Origin: Clostridium punense
Lineage (GTDB): Bacteria; Bacillota; Clostridia; Clostridiales; Clostridiaceae
Assembly (NCBI RefSeq): GCF_017874425.1
Contig: NZ_JAGGLL010000027.1
Span: 1-59,011, forward strand
Direction of reading: 5' to 3'
Length of the DNA: 59,011 nucleotides
Below are positions 27,565 to 36,074 of this stretch, one piece after another. The notes below the pieces were generated by a model, which was not told the origin of the DNA, searched no databases, and saw only the letters and a list, made by a program, of their open reading frames with translations. Within the stretch, counting starts at the first letter, position 1, and every line of letters starts with the position of its first letter. Both the position numbers and the translations under genes were made by a program.

Positions 27565-27648
27565 GATTATTAACTCCCCTCATTGATTTTATATATTAAT
27601 TATAACAAGTAATCCTTGCCAACATTATGTCAGGAATTTATTTGCATT

Positions 27649-27826
27649 TAGGCATTTTCAAAAAATAAATAAGTCAGTATGTTTGTCTATTTTTAGTTAT
27701 ACTGCGTCAACTGAACCCTTAGATAGCTCTACTATCTGCGGAACCTGTTTCCTAGTCGCACAAGCTTGCTTGTGAACTCAAAATATCCTTCACATCTTTG
27801 ACTTGTTATTTATTTTCAAATGCCTT
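27649..27826 (-). mobile_element. MITE-like element, copy 3
   Basis: Reading the minus strand, the element starts AAGGCATTTGAAAATAAATA and ends TTATTTATTTTTTGAAAATG, with the same interior blocks as copies 1 and 2 (CACAAGCAAGCTTGTG hairpin, GGAAACAGGTTC, TTGACGCAGTATAAC). Its left TIR runs into the 3' end of the WYL-regulator gene and supplies that gene's stop codon. Confidence 0.85.
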
Positions 27827-28792
27827 ATATAAATTTAATATTTTGGCACTTTTTTCTACTATAAATTTTTGTAGTTCTAGAGGCTCTAAAACTTCTATTC
27901 TATCACTTAGGGGGAAAACCATATTACTGGCTGTTGTAAAACTAATCATATCAATAGTAAGAATCCAGTTATCTTCTTTTTTAAATGAAGAGGCTATTTT
28001 AAAGCCATCTAGGAGTTTTATGTTTTCTTCAATGAGTTTAACTTTAACAGGGTATATAATAGTTGGTGTATGAGAGGTAGCTTTTTTTACAAACTGTTCT
28101 TTGCTATTTTCCCAAAATTCTTCAAGAGAAAAGTTTTCAGCCATGGTGAAGCCGTCAGAAAGAACTTCAATAGAATCAATTCTACTACATTTAAAAACTC
28201 TAATTTCATTTTTTTTCTCACAAAAAGCTGCTACATACCACTGAGAGTTTTTTCTCACTGCACCATAGGGTCTTATTACTCTTTGAGAAACCTGTCCACC
28301 ATATTTCTTATAATTAATTTTAAGCTTTTTTAAATCTAGTATAGCTTTTTTTATGATATCTATATTTTCATCTTCTATTATTTTGCCCCACCATGGAGAA
28401 GCATCAACAAAAAACCTATCCTTTGCCTTAAGAATTTCTTGTCTATGTTCTTCAGATAAACTGTTCTCAAGTTTTATAACAGCATTTTTAAGCTGTGCAG
28501 ATGTTTCAGTATTTTTTTCAGGATTAATACCCATGGTTGAAAGTAGAATAGTAAAAACATCATCACTTTTTAATCCCTCAGCAGATGAATTTATTTTATA
28601 CCCCTCCATGAAAGAATAACCTCCATTAGGGCCAGGAATTGACATAATAGGGAGACCAGCCTCACATAGTATATCAATGTCTCTATAAATAGTTCTTTCT
28701 GAAGTCTCTAATATTTTTGCTAAATTTACAGCTTTCATGATTCCACGAGAATCAAGAAGCATTATAATTCCTATAAGTCTATGAAGTCGCAT
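27806..28792 (-). CDS. YafY-type transcriptional regulator with WYL domain
   Basis: The 328-residue protein has an N-terminal HTH_11 helix-turn-helix (about 1-60, ETSERTIYRDIDILCEAGLP) and a central WYL ligand-binding domain (about 140-215, INYKKYGGQVSQRVIRPYGA and QWYVAAFCEKKNEIRVFKCSRI). The C-terminal extension ends KILNLYKAFENK. The last six residues and the stop codon lie inside MITE copy 3, so the natural C-terminus has been replaced or slightly altered. It probably controls the GyrI-like gene downstream and itself. Confidence 0.88.
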   Translation of the reverse strand: MRLHRLIGIIMLLDSRGIMKAVNLAKILETSERTIYRDIDILCEAGLPIMSIPGPNGGYSFMEGYKINSSAEGLKSDDVFTILLSTMGINPEKNTETSAQLKNAVIKLENSLSEEHRQEILKAKDRFFVDASPWWGKIIEDENIDIIKKAILDLKKLKINYKKYGGQVSQRVIRPYGAVRKNSQWYVAAFCEKKNEIRVFKCSRIDSIEVLSDGFTMAENFSLEEFWENSKEQFVKKATSHTPTIIYPVKVKLIEENIKLLDGFKIASSFKKEDNWILTIDMISFTTASNMVFPLSDRIEVLEPLELQKFIVEKSAKILNLYKAFENK

Positions 28793-29182
28793 AAAAACAC
28801 ACCCTTATCTTAATTTACATAGTATAAATGTATAGGGAACTAGACTAAATATTTAAAGTATACATCACCGCTATATTGATCCCCTTAAGGTTTTGGGAAA
28901 TTGCCAAATTACATTTTCCTTAAACAAGCTTATAATTTTATAACTTTAAGGAATTTCAATTATAAATAGCACATATAAATGCTTTAATATCTAAAATATA
29001 AAAACTGTATCTGTAATTATTATAGGGAATTACATGAAGTAATTGAAGAGTTTTTTGTGATTATAAATCTTTTAATTTTTAACTCAATGTGGAAAGAAAT
29101 GTGATTGCTTCTAAGAGCACTTCAGTTATTTAGAAAATCTAATTAGAATATTGCGAACAATTATATGGTATGAGGTATATTA
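28793..29182. other. AT-rich intergenic region, no gene seen
   Basis: This stretch separates the divergent WYL regulator and Nudix gene. I see no open frame, only AT-rich sequence with a loose TTAAGG/CCTTAA inverted pair around 28885-28925. Near its right end, 29154-29172 (GAACAATTATATGG-TATGA) resembles a partial copy of the promoter-like block that follows at 29183. Confidence 0.5.
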
Positions 29183-29205
29183 TTACAGTAATTATATGGT
29201 AAAAT
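29183..29205 (+). promoter_or_regulatory. Shared promoter-like block, site A (Nudix/HAM1 operon)
   Basis: TTACAGTAA, 8 nt ending ATATGG, then TAAAAT. The TGG-TAAAAT part is an extended -10. TTAC-A-GTAA is a palindrome located where a -35 would not fit (11 bp spacer), so it may be an activator or repressor site. The same block with identical spacing occurs at 36593 and 37992. Confidence 0.6.
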
Positions 29206-29255
29206 AATTAGTAAACAATATTGGAAAAAATATAAGTGAATTTATGGAGGTAATT

Positions 29256-29735
29256 ATGAATTATCCAGTACATATAGTATCAGTGGGTGGATTAATAGAG
29301 AATAATGAAGGGAAAATTCTTCTTATAAAAAGCCCAGAGAGAGGTTGGGAAATTCCAGGGGGACAAGTTGAACCAGGTGAAGGACTCACAGATGCCTTAA
29401 AAAGGGAAATTAAAGAAGAAACAGGAATAGATATTGAAGTTGGTGAGTTGAAGGCAGTGCATTCTAATATAACCAAGAGAGTTCAACCAGACGGGATTAC
29501 TCCTATTGGAAGCATTGTAAGTTTTGAATTTACTGGAAAGGCAATTTCGAGAGATTTAACAACTAGTGAAGAAAGCCTCGAAGTAAATTGGTTTCGAAAG
29601 GATGAAATACTAGCTGTAATTGATGAAGAATTTACTAGAGATAAGGTAAAGCATATGCTAAGTAGTGAGAAAAAAGTTGCTTATGTTGTGTTTTCTCGTA
29701 ATCCATATCAGATTCATTCAGAGGAGTTACTTTAG
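29256..29735 (+). CDS. Nudix hydrolase
   Basis: I chose the ATG 5 bp after GGAGG; an in-frame ATG 12 nt upstream lies before that site. The 159-residue protein carries a perfect Nudix box from G36 (E42, R50-E51, E54-E55, G57). It starts MNYPVHIVSVGGLI and looks like a MutT-type enzyme acting on a nucleoside diphosphate-linked substrate; specificity cannot be read. It heads a likely operon with a HAM1-type NTP pyrophosphatase and a GNAT, all fitting removal of abnormal nucleotides. Promoter block A lies 50 bp upstream. Confidence 0.9.
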   Translation: MNYPVHIVSVGGLIENNEGKILLIKSPERGWEIPGGQVEPGEGLTDALKREIKEETGIDIEVGELKAVHSNITKRVQPDGITPIGSIVSFEFTGKAISRDLTTSEESLEVNWFRKDEILAVIDEEFTRDKVKHMLSSEKKVAYVVFSRNPYQIHSEELL

Positions 29736-29790
29736 CCCTATGACTTACTTATATGAAAGCATCAAATTAATAAAAAGGAGTTAATAAAAA

Positions 29791-30351
29791 ATGGACAAGG
29801 TCTTAGTTTATGTTACAGGAAATGAAATTAAGTTTAATGTCGCCTCTAAAACTTTTAAAAATACTGGAATTACTCTTTTGCAAAAGAAATTGGATACACC
29901 AGAAATTCAAAGCAAAAGTGTACAAGAGGTTGCAAAATATTCTGCTAGTTGGGCGAGTGAAAAGCTAGGAAAAGCAGTTATAGTAACAGATGCAGGTTTT
30001 TTAATAGAAGCTTTAAATGGCTTTCCAGGACCTTTTATTAAGTTTATAAATCAATGGTTTTCTGCAGAAGATTATATGAATTTAATGAAAGGAAAGACCA
30101 ATAGAAGAATTATTATTCAGGATTGCTTGGCATACTGCTATCCAAATAAAGAGCCTATTGTTTTTACTGGTTCTTATATAGGAGAGTTAGCAATGGAGCC
30201 TAGTGCAAAGCCAGGAACTCCAATAGATAGACTCTTCATACCACAAGGTTTCAGTGTACCTATTGCAGAAATTCCTGAGGAGGAAATGACAGCTTATTGG
30301 AGTAGTGGGGTGATAATGAGTAAATTCAAGGAGTACATTTTAAAAAAATAA
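29791..30351 (+). CDS. HAM1/RdgB-like non-canonical purine NTP pyrophosphatase
   Basis: A 186-residue protein with the family N-terminus VYVTGNEIKFNVA (about 7-18) and the catalytic VTDAGFLIEALNGFPGPF (general base D67). Related enzymes convert dITP, XTP and similar deaminated nucleotides to monophosphates, keeping them out of DNA. The C-terminal half (RLFIPQGFSVPIAEIPEEE) keeps the family's specificity-loop position but differs from housekeeping RdgB, so this is an accessory paralogue. It follows the Nudix gene by 55 bp with AAAGGAG. Confidence 0.85.
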   Translation: MDKVLVYVTGNEIKFNVASKTFKNTGITLLQKKLDTPEIQSKSVQEVAKYSASWASEKLGKAVIVTDAGFLIEALNGFPGPFIKFINQWFSAEDYMNLMKGKTNRRIIIQDCLAYCYPNKEPIVFTGSYIGELAMEPSAKPGTPIDRLFIPQGFSVPIAEIPEEEMTAYWSSGVIMSKFKEYILKK

Positions 30352-30382
30352 AAGAAAAATGTATGAGAAAGAGAGATATAAA

Positions 30383-30889
30383 ATGAAAAATGAAATATAT
30401 TTAAAAAAGTTTTCTTGTGAAGTTGATTTTGAGTACTTTTTCAAGTTAGTTTCTAATAAAGAGATTATGGTGATGAACTATGGCAGAGTATTCACTTTGG
30501 AAGAAGCTAAAAAATACTATGAAAAAGTATTAAGTAGTAATGGAAAGCATAAAGACCTTGGGCAATTTAAGGTCTTTGAAGCTATTACCAATAATTTTAT
30601 TGGATTAGGTGCTATTGTAGCCAATGAGGAAGTAACAGAAGCAGAAATTGAGTACTTATTACTTCCAGATTATTGGGGAAAAGGGTATGGAAGTAGCATT
30701 GCAGAAACTTTGATAAGTATGGCAGAAGGCATAAAGAGCATAAAGAAAGTTACTGCAACAGCAGATCCAAATAACGTTGGATCTAAGAAGATACTGCTCA
30801 AAAACGGTTTTGTATCTAGTAAGGTATATGAAATTGATGATGGTTCATTGGCAGAAATGTTTAATAAAACAATTAATGATATAAATTAA
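30383..30889 (+). CDS. GNAT acetyltransferase (RimJ/RimL type)
   Basis: I prefer the ATG at 30383 (MKNEIYLKKFSCEVDF) because AGAAAGAGAG precedes it; the in-frame ATG at 30359 has only A-rich sequence before it. The 168-residue protein shows YLLLPDYWGKGYGSSIAETL (acetyl-CoA loop) and ATADPNNVGSKKILLKNGF, the ending of RimJ/RimL-type GNATs that acetylate protein N-termini or small amines. Substrate unknown. It is the third gene after promoter block A. Confidence 0.85.
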   Translation: MKNEIYLKKFSCEVDFEYFFKLVSNKEIMVMNYGRVFTLEEAKKYYEKVLSSNGKHKDLGQFKVFEAITNNFIGLGAIVANEEVTEAEIEYLLLPDYWGKGYGSSIAETLISMAEGIKSIKKVTATADPNNVGSKKILLKNGFVSSKVYEIDDGSLAEMFNKTINDIN

Positions 30890-31013
30890 AGCAAATTTCA
30901 AAGTTTGTTAAGATATGTCAGCTTGAGTGTAGAAAGCTTATATAGTTAATGAAAAATGAAGGTAAAAGTCTGAATGTTGACGATATATGGATTTTACAAA
31001 TGGGGGGAGAGTT

Positions 31014-32426
31014 ATGGGGAAACTCATAGTAGTTAGACACGGAGAAACAGATTTTAATGTAGAGGGCAGATATACAGGAAGAGTAGATGTAAGTTTAAAT
31101 ATAAAAGGATTAGAACAGGCAAGGGTAACAGCAGCAAAGCTTAAGGATATGTCTATAGATATTATAATTTCTTCAACTTTAAAAAGGGCAAAGGAAACAG
31201 CTGAAATTATTAGTAGGGAATTACAAGTGCCAGTTATAGAAATGGAGGAATTCGTTGAAAAATATGTAGGGGTTTATGAAGGACTAACAAGAGAAGAAGC
31301 TAAAACTAAATATCCCCACATGTGGGAAGCTAATGCACCTGAGGGAGCAGAAACTTTAGAAGAAGTTAAGGAAAGAGTGTACAAGGGGCTAAATACAATT
31401 CAATGTAAGTATTTACATAATAAAAATGTTCTTCTAGTCACTCACGGTTATGTGTCTAAGGTCATCAATAGATACTTTGATAACTCTACTAATGAGGAAT
31501 TTGCTAAATATGTTCTTAGAAATTGTGATTATCACGAATATTCTATATGTGTTAAAGAAAATATTTTTAAAGAATTAGAAGCTTTAGGGTTAAAAAGTAA
31601 GGAATATATAACGCTTGATGAAATTCGAAATAAAGATGGAATTTATTTATATAGAGTTAAATACAAAGATGAGAATTTTGTTCTAAAGTACTTCTTAAAT
31701 CATGATTATAAGAGAGAAATAAGTAACTACAGTTTACTAGAACGACTCGAAGTACCAACAATTAAAGTGCTTAGCACTACTGATAATAGTTTGCTTCTTG
31801 AGGATATTGACAAAAGTTATGAGTATAGACTAGGAAGAGAAGAAGATTTATCTGATACTGAAGTGGCAAGAGCTATTGCAAAGTGGTATAAGAAGCTACA
31901 CGAGAAAGGTTTGGAAAGACCAATTAAGGATAATGAAAGGTTTTATAGAGAAATAGACTGCATTACTAAAGAAAATCTACTGGTTGTAAAAAACAAATCT
32001 AATACTAAAAATAATAGCCTATGGAATTTAATAGAAGATAATTGGAACTTATTTTTAAGCACAATAAAAGGCTTAGAAGAAACTTTAAATTACAATGATT
32101 TTTATTGGACAAACCTTGTGGTGAGCAAGGACAAAAAAGAAGCTCTAATGTTTGATTATAACTTTTTAGGGATTGGAAGTAGATATAACGATATTAGAAA
32201 CGTAACTGTTTCCTTATCAGAAGTTGCAAAAAATGCATTTATGGATGAGTATGGTGGTTTTAGCAAAAAGGAGAAAGTTATTGATGGTGTAACTTCACCA
32301 CTTATAACCTTGATAAGTGCATACAAAAAAGATACATTTCCTAAATGGGCAGAGGAAGCACAAAAGTCTATTAATGATGGAACTTTAGAGAAAAACATAA
32401 GAAATTTGTTGGAATTAAACGGTTAA
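31014..32426 (+). CDS. Histidine phosphatase fused to an APH-like phosphotransferase
   Basis: The ATG after GGGGGGAGAGTT gives 470 residues. Residues 1-180 are a histidine (phosphoglycerate mutase-like) phosphatase: catalytic R8-H9-G10 (LIVVRHGETDFN), R58 and second His144 (VTHGY). Residues about 190-470 resemble aminoglycoside/choline-type kinases: nucleotide Lys225 (NFVLKYF), catalytic-loop D362 and N367 (NYNDFYWTNL, the usual leading His replaced by Asn) and metal-binding D381 (FDYNFLG). A phosphatase and a kinase in one chain suggests opposed or sequential action on one phosphorylated metabolite; this is inference. Confidence 0.85.
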   Translation: MGKLIVVRHGETDFNVEGRYTGRVDVSLNIKGLEQARVTAAKLKDMSIDIIISSTLKRAKETAEIISRELQVPVIEMEEFVEKYVGVYEGLTREEAKTKYPHMWEANAPEGAETLEEVKERVYKGLNTIQCKYLHNKNVLLVTHGYVSKVINRYFDNSTNEEFAKYVLRNCDYHEYSICVKENIFKELEALGLKSKEYITLDEIRNKDGIYLYRVKYKDENFVLKYFLNHDYKREISNYSLLERLEVPTIKVLSTTDNSLLLEDIDKSYEYRLGREEDLSDTEVARAIAKWYKKLHEKGLERPIKDNERFYREIDCITKENLLVVKNKSNTKNNSLWNLIEDNWNLFLSTIKGLEETLNYNDFYWTNLVVSKDKKEALMFDYNFLGIGSRYNDIRNVTVSLSEVAKNAFMDEYGGFSKKEKVIDGVTSPLITLISAYKKDTFPKWAEEAQKSINDGTLEKNIRNLLELNG

Positions 32427-32680
32427 TAAGCAATAAGGCTTAGTAAATAAAAGGAGTAGTAATATACAATTTGCTAACTATATAAGGTAATAATATTTTT
32501 GGAGTGTTTAAGTGGACCTTCTTCTATAAGGAGCTTTTATACAGCTTGCAGTTCTAAGCCTTAAGTAAATTATTTTCGAGGCTTTTTTAATATGCTTCTA
32601 AAGTTGTACTATAAAATGAGCTTGTTTAGTATTCAATAAATGATATGAATATATAGTTTATAAATAAGGGAGAGAAACAA

Positions 32681-33424
32681 ATGTTAAAAGTAAATTTTTA
32701 TGATTTAAATTCTGTGGAGGAAGATAAGCTGAAATTTGCTGTTATTGCAGCAGAATATAAAGATAAATGGATACTTGTAAAGCATAAAGAGAGAGAAACC
32801 TGGGAAATTCCAGGAGGACATAGAGAAGAAAGAGAAAATATATGTGTTACTGCATCAAGGGAACTCATTGAGGAAACTGGAGCAAAAGACTTTTCAATGA
32901 TACCAATATGTATTTATTCAGTAGATAGGGGAGAAGGAGAGTCATACGGACAATTATTTTACTCAAAAGTTCATCACCTGGGTAAATTGCCAGAATTCGA
33001 AATTGATGAAATTAAATTATTTGATAACATACCTGAAAACTTAACGTATCCTCTTATACAGCCACACTTATTAAAAAAAGCAGAAGAATACAAAAGTAAA
33101 AAAATGAATGTTGAAACTATTGATAGGTTTAGTAACATACAAAAGGACATATTTGATAATAAGGTGCAAAAGGGGTTCAACATTACTAATGTTGAATTAG
33201 AGTTTTGCTTAACTAATGGAGAACTTGCAGAAGCCTTTGAGGCTTATATAAAAAAGTTACCCACAGTTGGTGAGGAATTGGCTGATGTTGCAATTTATTT
33301 ATATGGAATTGCCGAAATCTTAGGCTATGATTTAAAGGAAGAAATCTTAAACAAGGTAACAAAAAATAAGAACCGTATATACAAAGATATCAATGGGGTA
33401 ACCACTAGAATCAGTGAAGGCTAG
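32681..33424 (+). CDS. Nudix hydrolase fused to MazG-like NTP pyrophosphohydrolase
   Basis: The 247-residue protein has an N-terminal Nudix domain (box from G46: E52, R60-E61, E64-E65, G67). An all-alpha MazG-like segment occupies about 170-235, with the metal-binding pairs in TNGELAEAFEAY and GEELADVAIYLYGIAEILG (ExxE...ExxD pattern). Both domain families hydrolyse aberrant nucleotides, so the fusion joins two independent pool-cleaning activities in one enzyme. An AGGGAGAG site precedes the ATG. A GNAT gene follows 28 bp downstream. Confidence 0.88.
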   Translation: MLKVNFYDLNSVEEDKLKFAVIAAEYKDKWILVKHKERETWEIPGGHREERENICVTASRELIEETGAKDFSMIPICIYSVDRGEGESYGQLFYSKVHHLGKLPEFEIDEIKLFDNIPENLTYPLIQPHLLKKAEEYKSKKMNVETIDRFSNIQKDIFDNKVQKGFNITNVELEFCLTNGELAEAFEAYIKKLPTVGEELADVAIYLYGIAEILGYDLKEEILNKVTKNKNRIYKDINGVTTRISEG

Positions 33425-33452
33425 CAACTAGAATTTTTATGGAGGAATTGGG

Positions 33453-33923
33453 ATGATATATAGACAAGCAGTAGAAAAAGATTTAATGGAGCTTGCAGAG
33501 ATTAGATGGGACTTTCAACATGAAAGTTATGATGTTTCTACATGTATTTCAAAAGATGAGTTTTTAGAACAGTGTGTTGACTTTCTAAAGGATGGATTGA
33601 TTAAAGAAGAGTGGGTTTATTGGATAGCTGAAGACAATAACTTAATAGTATCCCAAATTTTTGTTCGAAGAATTAGAAAGATACCCAAGCCCCAACATTT
33701 GTATGATGAGTACGGCTATGTTACAAATGTTTACACAAGGCCAAATTACCGAAATAAAGGCATTGGCAAAAAATTAATGGAAGAGGTTAAGCAATGGGCA
33801 GTGAACTGTGACTTAGAAATATTAATTGTTTGGCCAAGTAAGGAAGCAGTTCAATTCTACGAAAGAGCAGAATTTAAAGGAGAAAATGATATCATGGAGT
33901 TAGTGATTAGAGAGGATTATTAA
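33453..33923 (+). CDS. GNAT N-acetyltransferase
   Basis: A 156-residue single-domain GNAT. Motif A is YTRPNYRNKGIGKKLMEEVKQW, followed by LEILIVWPSKEAVQFYERAEF, the standard strand-helix ending. It begins MIYRQAVEKDLMELAEIRW and has a GGAGG site. The substrate is unknown. Its 28-bp spacing from the Nudix-MazG gene suggests a shared transcript. It is one of at least twelve GNAT genes in the window and no closer to the others than general family resemblance. Confidence 0.88.
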   Translation: MIYRQAVEKDLMELAEIRWDFQHESYDVSTCISKDEFLEQCVDFLKDGLIKEEWVYWIAEDNNLIVSQIFVRRIRKIPKPQHLYDEYGYVTNVYTRPNYRNKGIGKKLMEEVKQWAVNCDLEILIVWPSKEAVQFYERAEFKGENDIMELVIREDY

Positions 33924-34065
33924 AGGTTAGCAGTGATCATTATTATGATACTGATTTAAGGTATAGTTTAAGAATTTTAAAGTACGGATAAAAAAATTAG
34001 AACATCATTGATAACAATGCTTATTCTAAAGGGATATATAAAATGCATATTAGCATGGAGGAGTT

Positions 34066-34554
34066 ATGAGAGAAGTTAGTTTTGGTATGCCAACACTTAT
34101 AGAGACTTACAGTATTGAGCAGTGTGTTGGTTTATGCAAGGAGCTAGGTTTGAGCTTTATTGAATTAAATATGAACTTACCGGAGTATCAAATTGATGCG
34201 ATGGATATTCCTTATCTAAAATCAATTTGTGAAAAAGAGGATATCTACTTTACTATACATATTGATGAAGATAGCAATGTTTGTGATTTTAATAATGATG
34301 TAGCAAGTGCCTACACAAAAACCATATTGTCAACTATAAAGGCTGCTAAGGAGTTAAAAGTTCCTGTACTTAACATGCATATGCCAAATGGAGTTTACTT
34401 TACTTTGCCTAATAAAAAAGTATTTCTTTTTGATAAATATAAGGACATTTATATGGCAAAGTTAAGAGAATTTATGCATGAATGTGAAAAGGCTATAGGA
34501 GATAAGAATATAAAAATATGTGTTGAAAATTGCAATGAATTTAAAGGACTATAG
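34066..34554 (+). pseudogene. Truncated TIM-barrel sugar isomerase/epimerase-like gene
   Basis: GGAGG precedes an ATG opening a frame that matches the first half of xylose-isomerase-like TIM-barrel proteins: SFGMPTLIETYSIEQCVGLC, LSFIELNMNLPEY, IYFTIHIDEDSNVCDF, VPVLNMHMP and KICVENCNEF. Metal-ligand candidates are in the HID and HMP strands and ENCNE. The frame then stops at 162 residues, where full relatives continue for about 100 more. The following bases encode an unrelated hydrolase tail, so a deletion or recombination has cut this gene. A functional product is unlikely. Confidence 0.75.
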
Positions 34555-34722
34555 CCAATAACAAAAGCTGCAAAAAATTATTTTAACTCGATTGTAGCTC
34601 CTGAAAAAGAATTTATATTGTATTTAGAACCAGCACACTATCCACAATTTGAGAAAGAAGAAAAATTTGATCAGTGGCTTGTGGAAAAGTTTTCAAGTTC
34701 TGTGATAAAACATCGAGATTAA
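34555..34722 (+). pseudogene. C-terminal relic of an alpha/beta hydrolase
   Basis: Immediately after the premature stop, in the same frame, 55 codons read ...YFNSIVAPEKEFILYLEPA, HYPQFEKEEKFDQWLVEKF and end at TAA. This is how many alpha/beta hydrolases end (catalytic His in a ..AHYPQFE.. context). The beginning of that gene, including its nucleophile, is missing. It was apparently joined to the truncated TIM-barrel gene by a deletion. Confidence 0.65.
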
Positions 34723-34730
34723 CCCAGTAT

Positions 34731-34778
34731 AACATTCCATTTTGCAATAAGAAAAAATATATTGCAAAATGGAATGTT
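34731..34778. repeat. Perfect 19-bp inverted repeat
   Basis: AACATTCCATTTTGCAATA (34731-34749) and its exact complement TATTGCAAAATGGAATGTT (34760-34778) flank a 10-nt A-rich loop. It lies between the converging hydrolase relic and asnA and could be a two-way terminator, although the T-run is poor. A remnant transposon end is also possible. Confidence 0.85.
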
Positions 34779-34813
34779 AATAATTATATTTTTGATTTTT
34801 ATTAAGTTAATTT

Positions 34814-35839
34814 CTATAAAAGTAATATATTTGACTTTTCACACTCTAGGATCATATCCTCTGGCCATATTGCAGCGTGAACCTCACCTATATGTGCTTT
34901 TCTTAAAAAGAACATACATATTCTTGATTGACCTATTCCTCCACCTACAGTATATGGAAGGTTGCCTTGAAGTAGTAGATTATGATACTCTAGTTCCTTA
35001 CGATCTTCACATCCCGCAATTTCAAGTTGTTTTATGAGTGCTTCTTCATCGACTCTTATACCCATTGAAGAAAGCTCAACAGCCCTATTAAGTATTGGGT
35101 ACCAGAAGATTATATCTCCATTGAGTTCCCAATCATCGTAATCAGGGGATCTTCCATCATGTTTCTCTCCTGATTTTAATGTGCCGCCGATTTTCATAAT
35201 AAATACTGCACCCTTTTCCTTAGCAATAGCATTTTCTCTTTCCTTTCCTGTAAAGCTTGGATATTTATCCTCAAGTTCCTGAGAGGTGATAAAATAAATA
35301 TCCTGTGGAAGTATTTTACCTATATGTGGATAAATGTCACATATATACTCTTCACTATCCTTGAAAACTCTGTATATCCCTTGTACTATATTTTTTAACA
35401 CCTCTTCATTTCTTTCATTCTTATCAATGACTCTTTCCCAATCCCACTGATCAACATACATAGAGTGAAGATTATCGAGGTCCTCATCTCTTCTTATAGC
35501 ATTCATATCAGTATAAAGACCTTCGCCAGTTTGAAATCCATATCTTTTTAGAGCTATTCTCTTCCATTTTGCTAAGGACTGTACTATTTCAAAGTCATAA
35601 CCTTTAATAAACTTTGAGTCAAATGTCACAGGTCTTTCTACACCGTTAAGATTGTCATTGATGCCTGTATCTTTTCTAACAAAAAGTGGAGCAGATACTC
35701 TTGTAAGATTAAGTTCCTTTGCAAGTTTTGTTTCAAAATAGTCCTTAAGCTTCTTTATGGCTATCTCTGTTTCTCTAATATTTAGTTCAGTTTTATAGCC
35801 TGATGGTATTGTTAATAATGATTTGTAGGTTTGTTTCAT
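34814..35839 (-). CDS. asnA: Aspartate-ammonia ligase (asparagine synthetase A)
   Basis: Starting at the ATG with AAGGAAGGG upstream, the 341-residue protein begins [20 protein letters not shown] and shows the class-II-synthetase-like AsnA pattern throughout: [87 protein letters not shown] and [20 protein letters not shown]. It makes asparagine from aspartate, ammonia and ATP in the cytoplasm. An asparagine-type T-box leader lies upstream, interrupted from the gene by MITE copy 4. Confidence 0.95.
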   Translation of the reverse strand: MKQTYKSLLTIPSGYKTELNIRETEIAIKKLKDYFETKLAKELNLTRVSAPLFVRKDTGINDNLNGVERPVTFDSKFIKGYDFEIVQSLAKWKRIALKRYGFQTGEGLYTDMNAIRRDEDLDNLHSMYVDQWDWERVIDKNERNEEVLKNIVQGIYRVFKDSEEYICDIYPHIGKILPQDIYFITSQELEDKYPSFTGKERENAIAKEKGAVFIMKIGGTLKSGEKHDGRSPDYDDWELNGDIIFWYPILNRAVELSSMGIRVDEEALIKQLEIAGCEDRKELEYHNLLLQGNLPYTVGGGIGQSRICMFFLRKAHIGEVHAAIWPEDMILECEKSNILLL

Positions 35840-35904
35840 GACAACCCTTCCTTTCAACTAGATGATGTAGTGTGTGTACAATTGTACTGATAAAATTACT
35901 ATAT

Positions 35905-36056
35905 TAAGGCATCTTGAAAAAATAAATAAGTCAGTATCCTTGTTTATTGTGCATTATACTGTGTCAACAGAACACTTAGATTTAAGAATCAGTATCCTTG
36001 TTTAACCCAAAATATCCTTCACATCTTTGACTTGATATTTGTTTTTTTGTGCCTAA
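35905..36056 (-). mobile_element. MITE-like element, copy 4 (internally shortened)
   Basis: Plus-strand ends are AAGGCATCTTGAAAAAATAA and GTTTTTTTGTGCCTA. Interior blocks CAAAGATGTGAAGGATATTT and the TATACTGTGTCAACAGAAC part are kept, but about 25 bp of the centre, including the CACAAGC hairpin, is missing and a CAGTATCCTTGTTTA segment is repeated. It lies between the T-box terminator and the asnA ribosome binding site, so every asnA transcript must include it. ATAT flanks both ends and may be a target duplication. Confidence 0.8.
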
Positions 36057-36074
36057 TATAGAAAAATAGGTAAA

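Noticed and set aside
27798-28619. Three plus-strand open frames opposite the WYL regulator
   Set aside because: Low-complexity hydrophobic translations with no ribosome binding sites, antisense to a protein with clear HTH and WYL motifs.
29183-29205. TTACAG as an ordinary -35 box of the shared promoter block
   Set aside because: The spacing to TAAAAT is 11 bp in all three copies, too short for a sigma-A promoter, so it is described as a separate conserved element.
34731-34778. 19-bp inverted repeat as another MITE copy
   Set aside because: It has none of the terminal or interior blocks of the five-copy family, and it is a single hairpin.
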